This document shows, piece by piece, positions 16,160 through 24,429 of a stretch of 34,540 nucleotides of DNA. How positions within the stretch are numbered: position 1 is the first letter of the stretch; each line of letters begins with the position of its first letter. The position numbers were made by a program, and so were the translations under genes. The stretch comes from Methanosarcina sp. (GTDB lineage: Archaea > Halobacteriota > Methanosarcinia > Methanosarcinales > Methanosarcinaceae), in assembly GCF_028693135.1 (NCBI RefSeq), contig NZ_JAQUVZ010000040.1, forward strand, positions 1 to 34,540, given 5' to 3'. The notes below the pieces were generated by a model. The model had not been told where the DNA came from. It did no database searches and was given only the letters and a program-made list of their open reading frames with translations.

Positions 16160-16810
16160 ATGTATTATGAAGCTATTTCCCCTCTAGCTGCATTTGGCGC
16201 AGGAGTGCTCAGCGTCCTGTCCCCATGCATCCTCCCCCTCCTTCCTGCAGTTCTGGCAAGCTCAACAGGAAAAGGAAAGTTAAGGCCCCTTGCCATAGTA
16301 CTTGGGGTATCGATATCCTTTACCCTTATGGGAGTTGTGACCTCCGCATTCGGAGCAGTTTTTCAGGCATATATAGGTCAGCTGAAAATCCTGGCAGAAA
16401 TCTTAATCATTACAATGGGCATAGCAATGCTTTTTGAGATCAGCCTGTTTAACGCCTTTGCAAAGTTCCCCATTCTTGCAGGAATGAACGAAGGCGGACC
16501 GATCTCTGGCCTTCTTTTAGGGCTGTCCCTTGGGGTGCTCTGGATCCCCTGTGTGGGTCCGATCCTTGCCTCAATCCTGACCATGGTTGCCCTGGAAGGA
16601 AACGCTGCTACAGGTGCATTAACCCTTTCCATTTATTCTGCAGGGTTTGCGGTGCCCATGCTCCTGCTCGCATACTCGGCTCATCTATCCACTTCTAAAA
16701 TAAAGCTCATATCAAAGTACGATGCAGCCTTCAAGAAAGGAGCAGGGATAGTGCTTATCCTTGTAGGGCTCTCGATGATCTACCAGAACCATTTCAGATG
16801 GCTGCTTTAA
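16160..16810 (+). CDS. ccdA: CcdA/DsbD-type thiol transporter, cytochrome c biogenesis
   Basis: This 216-residue protein has six hydrophobic segments and the family's two redox Cys. One lies in SVLSPCILPLLPAV (segment 1) and the other in LWIPCVGPILASIL (segment 4), each flanked by Pro as in CcdA. The protein shuttles reducing power from cytoplasmic thioredoxin to external thiol proteins. The lipoprotein thioredoxin just upstream is the obvious acceptor. Methanosarcina makes multihaem c-type cytochromes, which gives such a system a use. It is about the usual length for a minimal CcdA. It ends 85 bases before the convergent small membrane protein gene. Confidence 0.93.
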   Translation: MYYEAISPLAAFGAGVLSVLSPCILPLLPAVLASSTGKGKLRPLAIVLGVSISFTLMGVVTSAFGAVFQAYIGQLKILAEILIITMGIAMLFEISLFNAFAKFPILAGMNEGGPISGLLLGLSLGVLWIPCVGPILASILTMVALEGNAATGALTLSIYSAGFAVPMLLLAYSAHLSTSKIKLISKYDAAFKKGAGIVLILVGLSMIYQNHFRWLL

Positions 16811-16895
16811 GTTTTCTTGAACAGTGTGCGTACATTTAAAACACAATTTGAAACACAAATTTGAGAAGGAAACAGTAAATTAGGCCTGTTTCTTC

Positions 16896-17345
16896 TCACA
16901 TCATTTCGTTAAATTCTATGAAAATAGGGACAATTTCAGGGGACTCGCGGTTCTCATAAGGGATATCGCCGTAGTCCCTGTAGTACAAACGTATGTCGGC
17001 AAAAGCGTGGCTATTCGGAAACTCCAGTTTAGCTGTGCTTGTAATCTGGTTATCCATGGTTACCTTAAATATGTACTCTCTTTTTTCCCGGTGGAACCTT
17101 AAACTAAAAGGACGAGATCGTGACACATCACCCCTGGGTTCCAGAAGGTATGTTTCGTTTATTATTGATTTGTTATGTTGATCAAATACTTCAATTGCCA
17201 CTTCATGGCCCTTAATATCATGATTGTGTATTACAAAAAGCGATGCTGCAGGTCCCCTGAACATGAAAGGAAGAGAAACATAGAAAAACAAAGTGATTGC
17301 CAGGAGCATAAAAAAGATAACCAGTTTGCCATCATTGCTGCCCAA
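16896..17345 (-). CDS. Small protein with one N-terminal membrane anchor, unknown function
   Basis: I do not recognise this 149-residue protein. It has one strong hydrophobic stretch at residues 8-29 (LVIFFMLLAITLFFYVSLPF). About 115 polar residues follow, with the rhythm of a beta-rich domain (HEVAIEVFDQHNKSI, EYIFKVTMDNQ), resembling small Ig-like or FixG-type domains anchored outside the cell. There is no Cys, so it is not part of the thiol relay of its convergent neighbours. The start is TTG at 17345, preceded by a GGGTGG stretch at about the right distance; no in-frame ATG lies nearby. It is monocistronic. A function cannot be given. Confidence 0.7.
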   Translation of the reverse strand: MGSNDGKLVIFFMLLAITLFFYVSLPFMFRGPAASLFVIHNHDIKGHEVAIEVFDQHNKSIINETYLLEPRGDVSRSRPFSLRFHREKREYIFKVTMDNQITSTAKLEFPNSHAFADIRLYYRDYGDIPYENRESPEIVPIFIEFNEMM

Positions 17346-17569
17346 TTAAACCCACCCTGAAAATAATACAGAGAAGAAGACATACGAGAATAATACATAC
17401 ATCAATTCTTACAATATATTCTTGATTCGAATTACAATATGGGACGCAACAGATAAATATTTATTGCAAAGATAAATAATGTCTGCAAGCAGCAACTAAA
17501 AAGCCGACTCGAAAATAAAAAACAATCTGAGATAAAAGAAAAAAAAAGAAAAAAAGAAAGCAGAAAGTG

Positions 17570-18301
17570 TTATTCTTCACTTTCTCTTGCGATTGCTACG
17601 AGCTCGTTTACGCAAGCAACAGCCATCGGAGTTCCTCCCCTGGTCCCAACACAGCTGATTGAGGGAATGGGAATTTTCAGGTCCCTGACCATTTCCCTGG
17701 ATTCTGCCGCGTTTACAAAACCAACAGGAAGCCCGATTATAAGGGCAGGCCTAACACCTTTTTCGATCAGTTTACAGACCATGATGAGGGCAGAAGGCGC
17801 ATTTCCAATTGCGATGATGCTTCCGTCCAGCCGGTCTCTGGCAGCCAGGAAACCTGCAGACGTCCTGGTTATCCCGTACTTATTAGCAATTGCAGCATCC
17901 AGGTCTTCGTCAAGCACGCAGATGATTTTGGATTTGTGCCCGACTTTTGTGACCCCGGCTTTTACCATGTTGATATCCACAAAGATCGGCGCGCCTTTTT
18001 TGAGAGCTTCCACGCCTGCAGGGATGGGGTCATTGTTAAAGCGCATGATATCTGCAACGGAGAGGTCTCCGGTGGCAATAACGCAGCGCTGGCGGAAACG
18101 GTCTTCTGGGGTGTTGTTCCCGACGATTTCCTGGATCATTGTCCGGCTTTTCATGTAGATGGCTTTTGCCTCTTCAGTCCTTGCGCCTGAGTCCCTGCAA
18201 ATGCCCACAAGTTCAGGGTCAACATCCACGGTAAGCTCGGTAAACTCTTCAAGGTTTTCAAGAGCCCCGGCTTTCCCTTCATTGTTTTTTTCAGTAGTCA
18301 T
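17570..18301 (-). CDS. cbiC: Cobalt-precorrin-8 methylmutase CbiC
   Basis: CbiC moves the methyl group from C11 to C12 to give cobyrinate in the anaerobic cobalamin pathway. Family blocks in the 243 residues are RQRCVIATGDLSVADIMRF, GAPIFVDINMVKAGV, ITRTSAGF, IIAIGNAPSALIMVCKLIE, the catalytic His-region equivalent around VGHKSK, and the C-terminal ISCVGTRGGTPMAVACVNEL. The gene starts 11 bases before the end of cbiH and is the last gene of the minus-strand cbi operon. The length is slightly above the usual 200-210 because of an acidic N-terminal extension of about 25 residues. The enzyme is cytoplasmic. Confidence 0.93.
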   Translation of the reverse strand: MTTEKNNEGKAGALENLEEFTELTVDVDPELVGICRDSGARTEEAKAIYMKSRTMIQEIVGNNTPEDRFRQRCVIATGDLSVADIMRFNNDPIPAGVEALKKGAPIFVDINMVKAGVTKVGHKSKIICVLDEDLDAAIANKYGITRTSAGFLAARDRLDGSIIAIGNAPSALIMVCKLIEKGVRPALIIGLPVGFVNAAESREMVRDLKIPIPSISCVGTRGGTPMAVACVNELVAIARESEE

Positions 18302-19091
18302 ATTTCTTCTGATACCCCCTGGGTGTTATGATAAGATCCTTTTTCGGAGACTTCCAGATCCTGGACTCCCCGTTGCCTACGAGAATGACGGTGCTCATGT
18401 CCACCCAGTCCTCAGACTCCATGACTTCCCCGAGGGTTGTCACGATCTGGTCTTCTCCCTCACCTCTCATGGCATTCTTGACAAGCCCCACCGGCACAGA
18501 ATCAGCCTTGTACTTGCGAATGATTTCGATTGCCCTTGCAAAGTTGGACTGTCTCTTGCGGCTCTTTGGGTTGTAAAGCCCGATCACGAAATCAGCGTCT
18601 GCAGCCATATGAAGCCGCTTTTCGATGACCTCCCAGGGAGTTAAGAGGTCGCTTAAACTGATCACCGCAAAGTCCGTCACCACGGGTGCACCGAGAATGC
18701 TGGCCCCGGCAAGGATTGCTGTGACCCCAGGCAGGATTTCGATGTCCACGTCAAGGTTCTCGTGTTCAGCGACCTCCATAACGATGCCTGCCATGCCGTA
18801 GACGTTGGTGTCGCCCCCACTGATCATGACCACGTTTGCGGATTTTGCGAGTTCCACGGCTTTCCGGGCTCTTTCAACCTCTTTTCCCATGAAACTTCGG
18901 ATTACCTCCTGAGTACCGAGAAGGCTTTCCATCTGGTCCAGATAGGTACTGTTCCCGAGAACATAATCGGCATTGAGGATTACGTCCCGGGCTTTTAGGG
19001 TAAGCTGTTCCACGGAGCCCGGTCCGATCCCTACAACGTAGAGTTTTCCGCCGGATGCCTTATCTTGCGATTGCGATTGTGACTCTGCCAT
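18291..19091 (-). CDS. cbiH: Cobalt-precorrin-3 C17-methyltransferase CbiH
   Basis: This SAM-dependent tetrapyrrole methylase methylates C17 and drives ring contraction. Motifs in the 266 residues are LYVVGIGPGSVEQLTLKA (nucleoside-binding GxGPG), MISGGDTNVYGMAG, EILPGVTAILAGASILGAP and FVIGLYNPKSRKRQ, all typical of CbiH/CobJ. A short Gln/Ser-rich N-terminus precedes the domain. Its start overlaps cbiG(C) by 32 bases and its end overlaps cbiC by 11, so it is tightly coupled in the operon. The length is usual for the single-domain archaeal form. Confidence 0.94.
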   Translation of the reverse strand: MAESQSQSQDKASGGKLYVVGIGPGSVEQLTLKARDVILNADYVLGNSTYLDQMESLLGTQEVIRSFMGKEVERARKAVELAKSANVVMISGGDTNVYGMAGIVMEVAEHENLDVDIEILPGVTAILAGASILGAPVVTDFAVISLSDLLTPWEVIEKRLHMAADADFVIGLYNPKSRKRQSNFARAIEIIRKYKADSVPVGLVKNAMRGEGEDQIVTTLGEVMESEDWVDMSTVILVGNGESRIWKSPKKDLIITPRGYQKKYDY

Positions 19092-19413
19092 AGACTTTCT
19101 TCCTGAAAATCAATTCGTGTTTTTCCGAGAGGGCCAGCGCGGCAGGCTCTGCAACCCCTTTTAACCCAAAGCGCGAGGCCTGGGACGAGGAAGGGGGGTT
19201 GTAGCTGTTCAGCACTTCATCCGGCAAAAACTTAACCGGAATGCCGAGCAGTTCACCTGCTTCCAGCAGCCCCTGTTCATTTTCTTTAAGTTTCGCAGAA
19301 GCAAAAGCCGGAATCTCTTTGAGACTCAGGCCGCACTCATCAAGCGCCTGTTTTACGGCGTCAATGACTTCTTCTTTTGTTATGCCCCTGCGGGTTCCGA
19401 TTCCGATAATCAT
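19060..19413 (-). CDS. cbiG: CbiG C-terminal domain, separate gene (cobalt-precorrin-5A hydrolase part)
   Basis: This 117-residue protein corresponds to the C-terminal domain of CbiG alone: IGIGTRRGITKEEVIDAV at the N-terminus, then IPAFASAKLKENEQGLLEAGELLG, FLPDEVLNSY and the GLKGVAEPAALAL block. CbiG opens the delta-lactone of cobalt-precorrin-5A and releases acetaldehyde. In most organisms the N-terminal, middle and C-terminal domains form one protein of about 330 residues; here they are two genes 133 bases apart. It overlaps cbiH by 32 bases. Whether this piece joins the N-terminal protein to form the hydrolase is an inference from operon order. Confidence 0.9.
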   Translation of the reverse strand: MIIGIGTRRGITKEEVIDAVKQALDECGLSLKEIPAFASAKLKENEQGLLEAGELLGIPVKFLPDEVLNSYNPPSSSQASRFGLKGVAEPAALALSEKHELIFRKKVYGRVTIAIAR

Positions 19414-19546
19414 CAGTAATCTTTAATCCACTGCTTTTTTATGCAGTTTCTTTATAAAACCTTAGCAAGAAACCTCTGAGTATTTAGCTAAGGATAGTTG
19501 ATAGCTAAGGGGTAGTTGACTTAATCGGATTATTAGCTGTTAATTG

Positions 19547-20086
19547 TTAGCTTTGTCCGGCACTTTCATCCTTTACTTCAACAGCTTGTTTTTTTCTTAC
19601 AAGCACGGAAACATCCTCGTCCACAATAACAATCCTGGGGCCCTTAACCTCAAGAACCTCTACCTGCTGGTCAAGGAGTGCACAGTTTACAGCTATTGTG
19701 GATTCTTTATTGAAGATCTCGCAGCCAAACCTATCAGCAATTCCCTCAACCGAGGGTTTACCGTGAACCTCAGTGGCTGTGGTGAGCACAGGAACTGCAC
19801 CCAATTCCGCAATCTTTCGGGAAATTTCGTTTGCCCCGTGATGCCCTCCAAGGAGGGGAATTGCAAAATTCAAGTTTGAGTCCACAACTACCACTGCAGG
19901 ATCTGACCACTTATTATCGAGAAGAGGGGCAATGTCCCTTACCACAATTCCTGTAGCAAAGACTGCAACGATTGCTCCGTAATTTTCAAAGGCAGTCCTG
20001 AACACGCCTTTTTCATAGAGAAGAAGGTCGGCTTCAAGATGCTCTGCTATCCTTGATGCAATTTCCCTGTTTCTTTCAAAGGTAAT
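19547..20086 (-). CDS. cbiG: CbiG N-terminal domain, separate gene, probable ATT start
   Basis: The protein holds the CbiG N-terminal and central blocks: VFATGIVVRDIAPLLDNKWSDP, VVVVDSNLNFAIPLLGGHHGANEI, and GAVPVLTTATEVHGKPSVEGIADRF. The first ordinary start (GTG at 20005) would cut off conserved N-terminal sequence. The frame stays open upstream and encodes [19 protein letters not shown], which matches the usual CbiG beginning. No ATG, GTG or TTG exists in that stretch. The best candidate is the ATT at 20086, which overlaps the last base of the cbiF stop and lies nine bases after AGGA, giving 179 residues. A ribosomal frameshift from cbiF is the alternative. The domain call is firm; the start is not. 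Confidence 0.8.
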   Translation of the reverse strand: MTFERNREIASRIAEHLEADLLLYEKGVFRTAFENYGAIVAVFATGIVVRDIAPLLDNKWSDPAVVVVDSNLNFAIPLLGGHHGANEISRKIAELGAVPVLTTATEVHGKPSVEGIADRFGCEIFNKESTIAVNCALLDQQVEVLEVKGPRIVIVDEDVSVLVRKKQAVEVKDESAGQS

Positions 20087-20814
20087 TACAACGGTTCCTG
20101 GGCCACTCCGTATAAGTAGGACCTCCTGTAGTTTTTAGGGTCAACAACCCCACCGATGATTATCATTGCCGAGCGCTTGATCCCTGCATCTTTCACCTTA
20201 TCTGCAATATCTTCAACAGTCCCTGTGATGACTTCTTCATCTTCCCAGGACGCATGGAAGACCACTGCAACAGGCGTATCTTTAGGGCAGCGGACTTTTT
20301 CCATAATTTCCCTGATCTTCTGGGTACCAAGGAAAATTGCCATGGTGGTATTATAGGCAGAAAGCTCGGGAATAAGGTCTTTTTCCAGGGTTTTTCCCGC
20401 GGGGCGGGTGATAATAAGAGTATCGGAAACCCCATTGAGAGTAAGCTGGGTGCCCAGCGCGGCTGCGCTTGCAAAAACGGACGAGACGCCTGCTACCCTT
20501 TCGACTCCTATATCGTATTTTCTCAACTCTTCCATCTGCTCTATAACAGACCCGTAAAGAGAAGGGTCTCCGCTGTGAAGGCGTACAACAAACTTTCCTG
20601 CATCCACGGCATCGGCAATTAGTTTCGTGGTTTCATCAAGGGTAAGCCCGTAACTGTCTACTTTATCTCCCTTCGTGTAGTTAAGGACTTCAGGGTTTAC
20701 CAGGGAGCCTGCGTATATAACAAGATCCGCTTTTTCAAGCATCTCACGCCCCAATACGGTAATCAGTTTGGGGTTTCCAGGGCCTGCCCCTACAAAATAT
20801 ACTTTTCTTTCCAT
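20086..20814 (-). CDS. cbiF: Cobalt-precorrin-4 C11-methyltransferase CbiF
   Basis: This 242-residue SAM-dependent methylase adds the C11 methyl group of the corrin ring. Motifs are [18 protein letters not shown] at the N-terminus, [15 protein letters not shown] (specific to CbiF/CobM), [33 protein letters not shown] and [15 protein letters not shown]. The length fits the family. Its stop overlaps the presumed ATT start of cbiG(N) by one base. The cbiL gene ends 108 bases upstream on the same strand. Confidence 0.95.
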   Translation of the reverse strand: MERKVYFVGAGPGNPKLITVLGREMLEKADLVIYAGSLVNPEVLNYTKGDKVDSYGLTLDETTKLIADAVDAGKFVVRLHSGDPSLYGSVIEQMEELRKYDIGVERVAGVSSVFASAAALGTQLTLNGVSDTLIITRPAGKTLEKDLIPELSAYNTTMAIFLGTQKIREIMEKVRCPKDTPVAVVFHASWEDEEVITGTVEDIADKVKDAGIKRSAMIIIGGVVDPKNYRRSYLYGVAQEPL

Positions 20815-20922
20815 CTGACCATTCCCTTTGCTTTCCTGTTAAAAGTTATATGCTGAAATTCAAACTCGTATACTGAGACTCAAAGTAGTGTAAAGATCAT
20901 TGAAGGTTTCATTCAGGTGGCT

Positions 20923-21531
20923 TCATTTCTTTCCGTAAATGATGCTGAAATAGTTTCCTTTTTCCGGGATATCTTCTTTCTTATTAATAATCAGCTCATT
21001 GTCCGAAAAGAGCCTCTCTGCAAAAATAAACTCCCTGTATCCTTCAGCTTCGAGCTGTCCCATGATCTTTCTCGGCTGTGTGGCTTTAAGGTGGATCTTA
21101 TATCCAATCTCAGAGCCGTCACTTACCTCAAAGGAGCTCTCGACTGCTACATCAGTCCTTGCAGCAAAAGAAGTGATGGAACTTATTCCCGGCACTGTCG
21201 AAGTCTCAACATCCGGGTAGTACCTGTTCATGACCTTTTTCAGGTGGGAGAAAGTAGAGAAAAAGTTAGGGTCACCTATAAGCCCGAAAGCTACTGTCCC
21301 TTTTCTTGACTCTTCTGCTACCCTGTCTGCATTTTCTTTCCAGAGGGCGTTCAGGACTTCTATATCCCTTATCATGGGAAACTCGAGGATTTCGGCATCC
21401 GCATAAGGGGCTACAAGGTCTTTTGCCAGGCGTCCTGGAACATATACCTTATCGCTGTTTTTCAAAACATCCACTGCTTTAAGGGTCAGAAGCCCAGGGT
21501 CTCCGGGACCAAGTCCTACTCCTATTAACAT
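20923..21531 (-). CDS. cbiL: Cobalt-precorrin-2 C20-methyltransferase CbiL
   Basis: CbiL makes the first committed methylation of the corrin branch, turning cobalt-precorrin-2 into cobalt-precorrin-3. The 202-residue protein has LIGVGLGPGDPGLLTLKAVDVL at the N-terminus, VAFGLIGDPNFFSTFSHL (the CbiL form of the GDP motif), and STVPGISSITSFAARTDV. It is about 25 residues shorter than many CbiL proteins but has all the main blocks. The ATG is 79 bases downstream of cbiT, so it is probably in the same transcript. Confidence 0.93.
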   Translation of the reverse strand: MLIGVGLGPGDPGLLTLKAVDVLKNSDKVYVPGRLAKDLVAPYADAEILEFPMIRDIEVLNALWKENADRVAEESRKGTVAFGLIGDPNFFSTFSHLKKVMNRYYPDVETSTVPGISSITSFAARTDVAVESSFEVSDGSEIGYKIHLKATQPRKIMGQLEAEGYREFIFAERLFSDNELIINKKEDIPEKGNYFSIIYGKK

Positions 21532-21610
21532 ATTATCGCTCCATAGGTTTTTTAATAGGTAAATGTAAAACGTGATTTAATTAAACTGGTGGGGAATAAA
21601 AGGATTATTT

Positions 21611-22165
21611 TCAAGCTTGTTTTTTTCCGACAACTATGTATACCGGGTTTTCGGGTTTGAACATAGTCTCGCCGGCGATCGGGGCACTTCTCGAGACTGC
21701 AACGTGGACTACCTCATCAAAAATTCCCAGTCTCTTCATAGCCTCGATCGTTCTGACAACGGTTTCAATGCGGACTGCGTTTACCACAATGCTGCGGGCT
21801 TTTTTTTCAACAAGTTTCTCAAGTACGGTGTCAATGTTTTTAGTTCCGCCAACAAAAGCGCAATCAATTGAATCGATAGACCCTCCGGAACCAAGGAGTT
21901 CCGAAGCTTCACCGGCTAAAACCATAGCATTTTCGAGCTTGAAATTCTTAAAGTTCGCTTCCGTAGCAAAGAGGGCTTCTTTACGTGCATCGATTGCATA
22001 GATAATCAGGTTCCGGGTAATCCGGGCTGCTTCAATAGAGACCGAGCCCGTACCGCAGCCTACATCTGCAAACCGGTCCCCATCCTGCAGTCCGAGTTTG
22101 GAAAGAGACACTGCAATTATTTCCGGTTTAGTCGGACCACCGCTAACACTTACTATTTCGGACAT
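21611..22165 (-). CDS. cbiT: Cobalt-precorrin C15-methyltransferase/decarboxylase CbiT
   Basis: This 184-residue class I methyltransferase shows GGPTKPEIIAVSLSKLGL at the N-terminus, the SAM loop FADVGCGTGSVSIEAA (residues 33-48), IYAIDARKEAL, CAFVGGTKNIDTVLE and VVNAVRIETVVRTIEAM. CbiT methylates C15 and decarboxylates the C12 acetate. In bacteria it is often fused to or next to CbiE, which adds the C5 methyl; no cbiE is in this window. It is the first gene of the minus-strand cbi operon. Its ATG follows a GAGGT ribosome-binding site, and a 20-base palindrome lies about 57 bases upstream. Confidence 0.94.
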   Translation of the reverse strand: MSEIVSVSGGPTKPEIIAVSLSKLGLQDGDRFADVGCGTGSVSIEAARITRNLIIYAIDARKEALFATEANFKNFKLENAMVLAGEASELLGSGGSIDSIDCAFVGGTKNIDTVLEKLVEKKARSIVVNAVRIETVVRTIEAMKRLGIFDEVVHVAVSRSAPIAGETMFKPENPVYIVVGKKQA

Positions 22166-22966
22166 GTTCTACCTCGGGAAAAGTAAAGCAAATATATTGA
22201 ATATGAATTAAATATATGGCGATATAATTTTGAAATTATATTAAATCGGGGTATAATAGTTAGAGCCGCCAATATACAATTTTTATCAGGTGCAAACCAT
22301 ATGCAGATGCATATAGAAAGACATTCATAAATTAGACATTTCAGATTTACCCGATTATAAATATAACTTGCTGTAGATATACCTTATTATCGATAAGAAG
22401 GGCAATAAAGGAAAGTAAACTTTAATGAATCAACAAAAGAATCGGGAAAAAACATATAGAAAAGTTTGTACTGGTTTTGAGCCGTACCTTAAAAAATGAG
22501 TCTTCAAAATTGAAACATCAACTTCCTTAAAAATAAAAATGAGGTTTATCTTAAGAGAGCGTTCTGCAAAGAATGTCGGAGAAAGGTTTTGAAGAAGTGA
22601 TAAAAAGGAAATATTCTACTATTTATAAGGGAACATGCAAAACATTTTTATGATATGAATTTAAAAATACCTATAGCAGCTTTAAAAGAAAGAGATTTTA
22701 ACTATAACAGCATATGGGAATTAAGTCTCCGACACTCCCGATAACAGTGTCTCTTTGAGGAAAAGTTAAAACGCCCTTTTAAGAAAAAAGATAGATATTC
22801 CCCAAAATAAATGTTTTTTAAACAGGAAGCTGAACTTCTTCGGTTTAATATCTGATTTTTTAATCTGTATACATAACAGCATCTTTTTAACAGGAAAAAC
22901 CCCAGCAGTGTAAGCCCGCTCTCTCGATGCAGGACCCTGCCATCTGAAGGAAAGGAGGATAAATAG
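22166..22966. other. Long intergenic region between divergent cbi operon and citrate-synthase-type gene
   Basis: About 800 AT-rich bases carry no gene. Besides the palindrome at 22222-22241, a hairpin occurs at 22731-22736/22746-22751 (GACACT...AGTGTC). A TATA-like GTATACATA lies near 22867-22875, and the last 75 bases form a leader for the plus-strand gene. The leader has a small GCAGG-AC-CCTGC hairpin (22929-22940) and a strong AAAGGAGG site at 22951-22958. I see no cobalamin riboswitch. Confidence 0.5.
22222..22241. promoter_or_regulatory. Perfect 20-base palindrome upstream of cbiT
   Basis: ATATAATTT-TG-AAATTATAT has two 9-base arms and a 2-base centre. It lies 57-76 bases upstream of the cbiT ATG, within its likely promoter. 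It could be an operator for a dimeric repressor or overlap the TATA element. The AT-rich setting makes chance possible. Confidence 0.4.
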
Positions 22967-24289
22967 ATGAAAATTTACGAATCATATGAAGATCTGCCCA
23001 AGCTAAAGCTGCCTTATGGAAACGAAATATTTATAAGTGACAGCACTATTCGCGACGGCTCCCAGATGCCGGGAATTGTCTTGAGCAGAGAACACAAAAT
23101 TAAAATTTATGAATACCTGCACGAGATAGGGATTGAGAAACTGGAAGCCTTTGTATTCAATAAAAGAGACAGAGACGCTGTTGACCTTATGTTCGACAGG
23201 GGATATGAGTGTCCTGAAATCACAGGATGGGCAAGGGCTTCAAGAGCTGACATAGACAAAATTTTGGAAGTTGACGGGATTAAAGAGACCGGGATTTTGA
23301 TGTCAGTCTCGGATACGCACATTCATTCGAAGATGAGGCTTTCAGGCAGGGAGGAGGCTGAGGAGAAGTATCTTGACGCCCTTCAGTATGCAGTAGACCA
23401 CGGGCTTCGTACACGGGCTCATCTGGAAGATATGACGAGAGCTGACAACTACGGCTTTGTTTTCCCCCTGGTAAAAAAGATTATGGAGATCGATCCTAAC
23501 TGCATTATAAGAGTCTGCGATACCGTTGGATATGGGATGCCGTTCATGAATATTGATGAACCTTACGGAATTCCGAAAATTGTCCAGCACCTCAAAAAAG
23601 AGATTGGGGTCAAGAATATAGAAACTCATATCCATGACGATTACGGATTCGGAGCAGCAAGTTCAATTACGGGTTTCTGGCATGGGGCCAACTGGACAAG
23701 CGTGACCTTCCTGGGAATCGGAGAACGTGCAGGAAACAGCGAGATGGAAAAAATTCTGCTATTTCTGGCAGACAGAATTGAAGGTTTTGAGAAATATAAT
23801 CTTGAACCTATTACCCGTTTTGCAGAGTTTATGGAAAAAGAACTCGGGCTCAGAGTCCCGAGAAACAAAGCTGTGGTCGGGAAAAATATATTTGCCCACG
23901 AATCAGGAATCCATGCCGCAGGTGTCCTGAAGAATCCCTTCAACTATGAACCCTATCCCCCTGAACTGGTAGGAGGTACCAGGCGTCTCCTCGTAGGGGA
24001 TTCTTCAGGCCTTGAGGTAATACGTCACAAGGTCCAGGAAACCTTAAACGACCTCCTTGATGTCGAAACCACAATCGAAAAAGATGACAGGAGACTGCTG
24101 AAGATCCAGAAAGAAATCCAGAAGCTCTACGATAAAGAAGAAAGGGTTTCCTGTATCTCAGATGAGGAACTCCTTGCTTATGTTGAGAAATACTTCCTCT
24201 ACCAGCCAATCTGTGACCCGGCACATACAGCTGGAGGAAGACTAAAAAGCAAAGGGAAAATTCAGGAACCAGATGACGAAAAGGATTAA
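22967..24289 (+). CDS. DRE-TIM metallolyase: Re-type citrate synthase or homocitrate synthase
   Basis: The 440-residue protein belongs to the isopropylmalate/homocitrate synthase superfamily. Its motif DSTIRDGSQMPG (residues 25-36) supplies the metal Asp25 and catalytic Arg29; HIHDDYGFG supplies metal ligands His221 and His223; GERAGNSEMEK and VVGKNIFAHESGIHAAG are further superfamily blocks. It lacks the C-terminal allosteric domain of LeuA. Long blocks such as IEKLEAFVFNKRDRDAV and TGVLKNPF-like AGVLKNPFNYEPYPPELVGG match the group that contains the Re-citrate synthase of Clostridium kluyveri. The convergent isocitrate dehydrogenase-family gene supports a citrate role in making 2-oxoglutarate, since Methanosarcina runs the oxidative half of the TCA route. 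Homocitrate synthase for coenzyme B synthesis is the alternative. The start has a strong AAAGGAGG. Confidence 0.75.
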   Translation: MKIYESYEDLPKLKLPYGNEIFISDSTIRDGSQMPGIVLSREHKIKIYEYLHEIGIEKLEAFVFNKRDRDAVDLMFDRGYECPEITGWARASRADIDKILEVDGIKETGILMSVSDTHIHSKMRLSGREEAEEKYLDALQYAVDHGLRTRAHLEDMTRADNYGFVFPLVKKIMEIDPNCIIRVCDTVGYGMPFMNIDEPYGIPKIVQHLKKEIGVKNIETHIHDDYGFGAASSITGFWHGANWTSVTFLGIGERAGNSEMEKILLFLADRIEGFEKYNLEPITRFAEFMEKELGLRVPRNKAVVGKNIFAHESGIHAAGVLKNPFNYEPYPPELVGGTRRLLVGDSSGLEVIRHKVQETLNDLLDVETTIEKDDRRLLKIQKEIQKLYDKEERVSCISDEELLAYVEKYFLYQPICDPAHTAGGRLKSKGKIQEPDDEKD

Positions 24290-24370
24290 AGTTGCGAAAG
24301 CGAGCAGAAGATATGGAACAACAGAGAGAAATCAGAAATAGAAAGACAAAGAATCAATAACGGAGAAAAA

Positions 24371-24401
24371 AGAAAGCAAACGAAGAACTCGGTTGCTTTC
24401 T
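24371..24401. terminator. Hairpin between convergent genes, likely two-way terminator
   Basis: AGAAAGCAA (24371-24379) pairs perfectly with TTGCTTTCT (24393-24401) around a 13-base loop. An A-run lies to the left and ATTTTTC to the right, so either strand would give a U-rich tail after the stem. It lies between the stops at 24289 and 24430. Confidence 0.6.
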
Positions 24402-24429
24402 GAGCCTCATTTTTCGGATTTTCAAATCT

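Noticed and set aside
22166-22966. Possible cobalamin riboswitch upstream of the cbi operon
   Set aside because: No B12-box-like motif was found on the minus strand, and such riboswitches are essentially bacterial.
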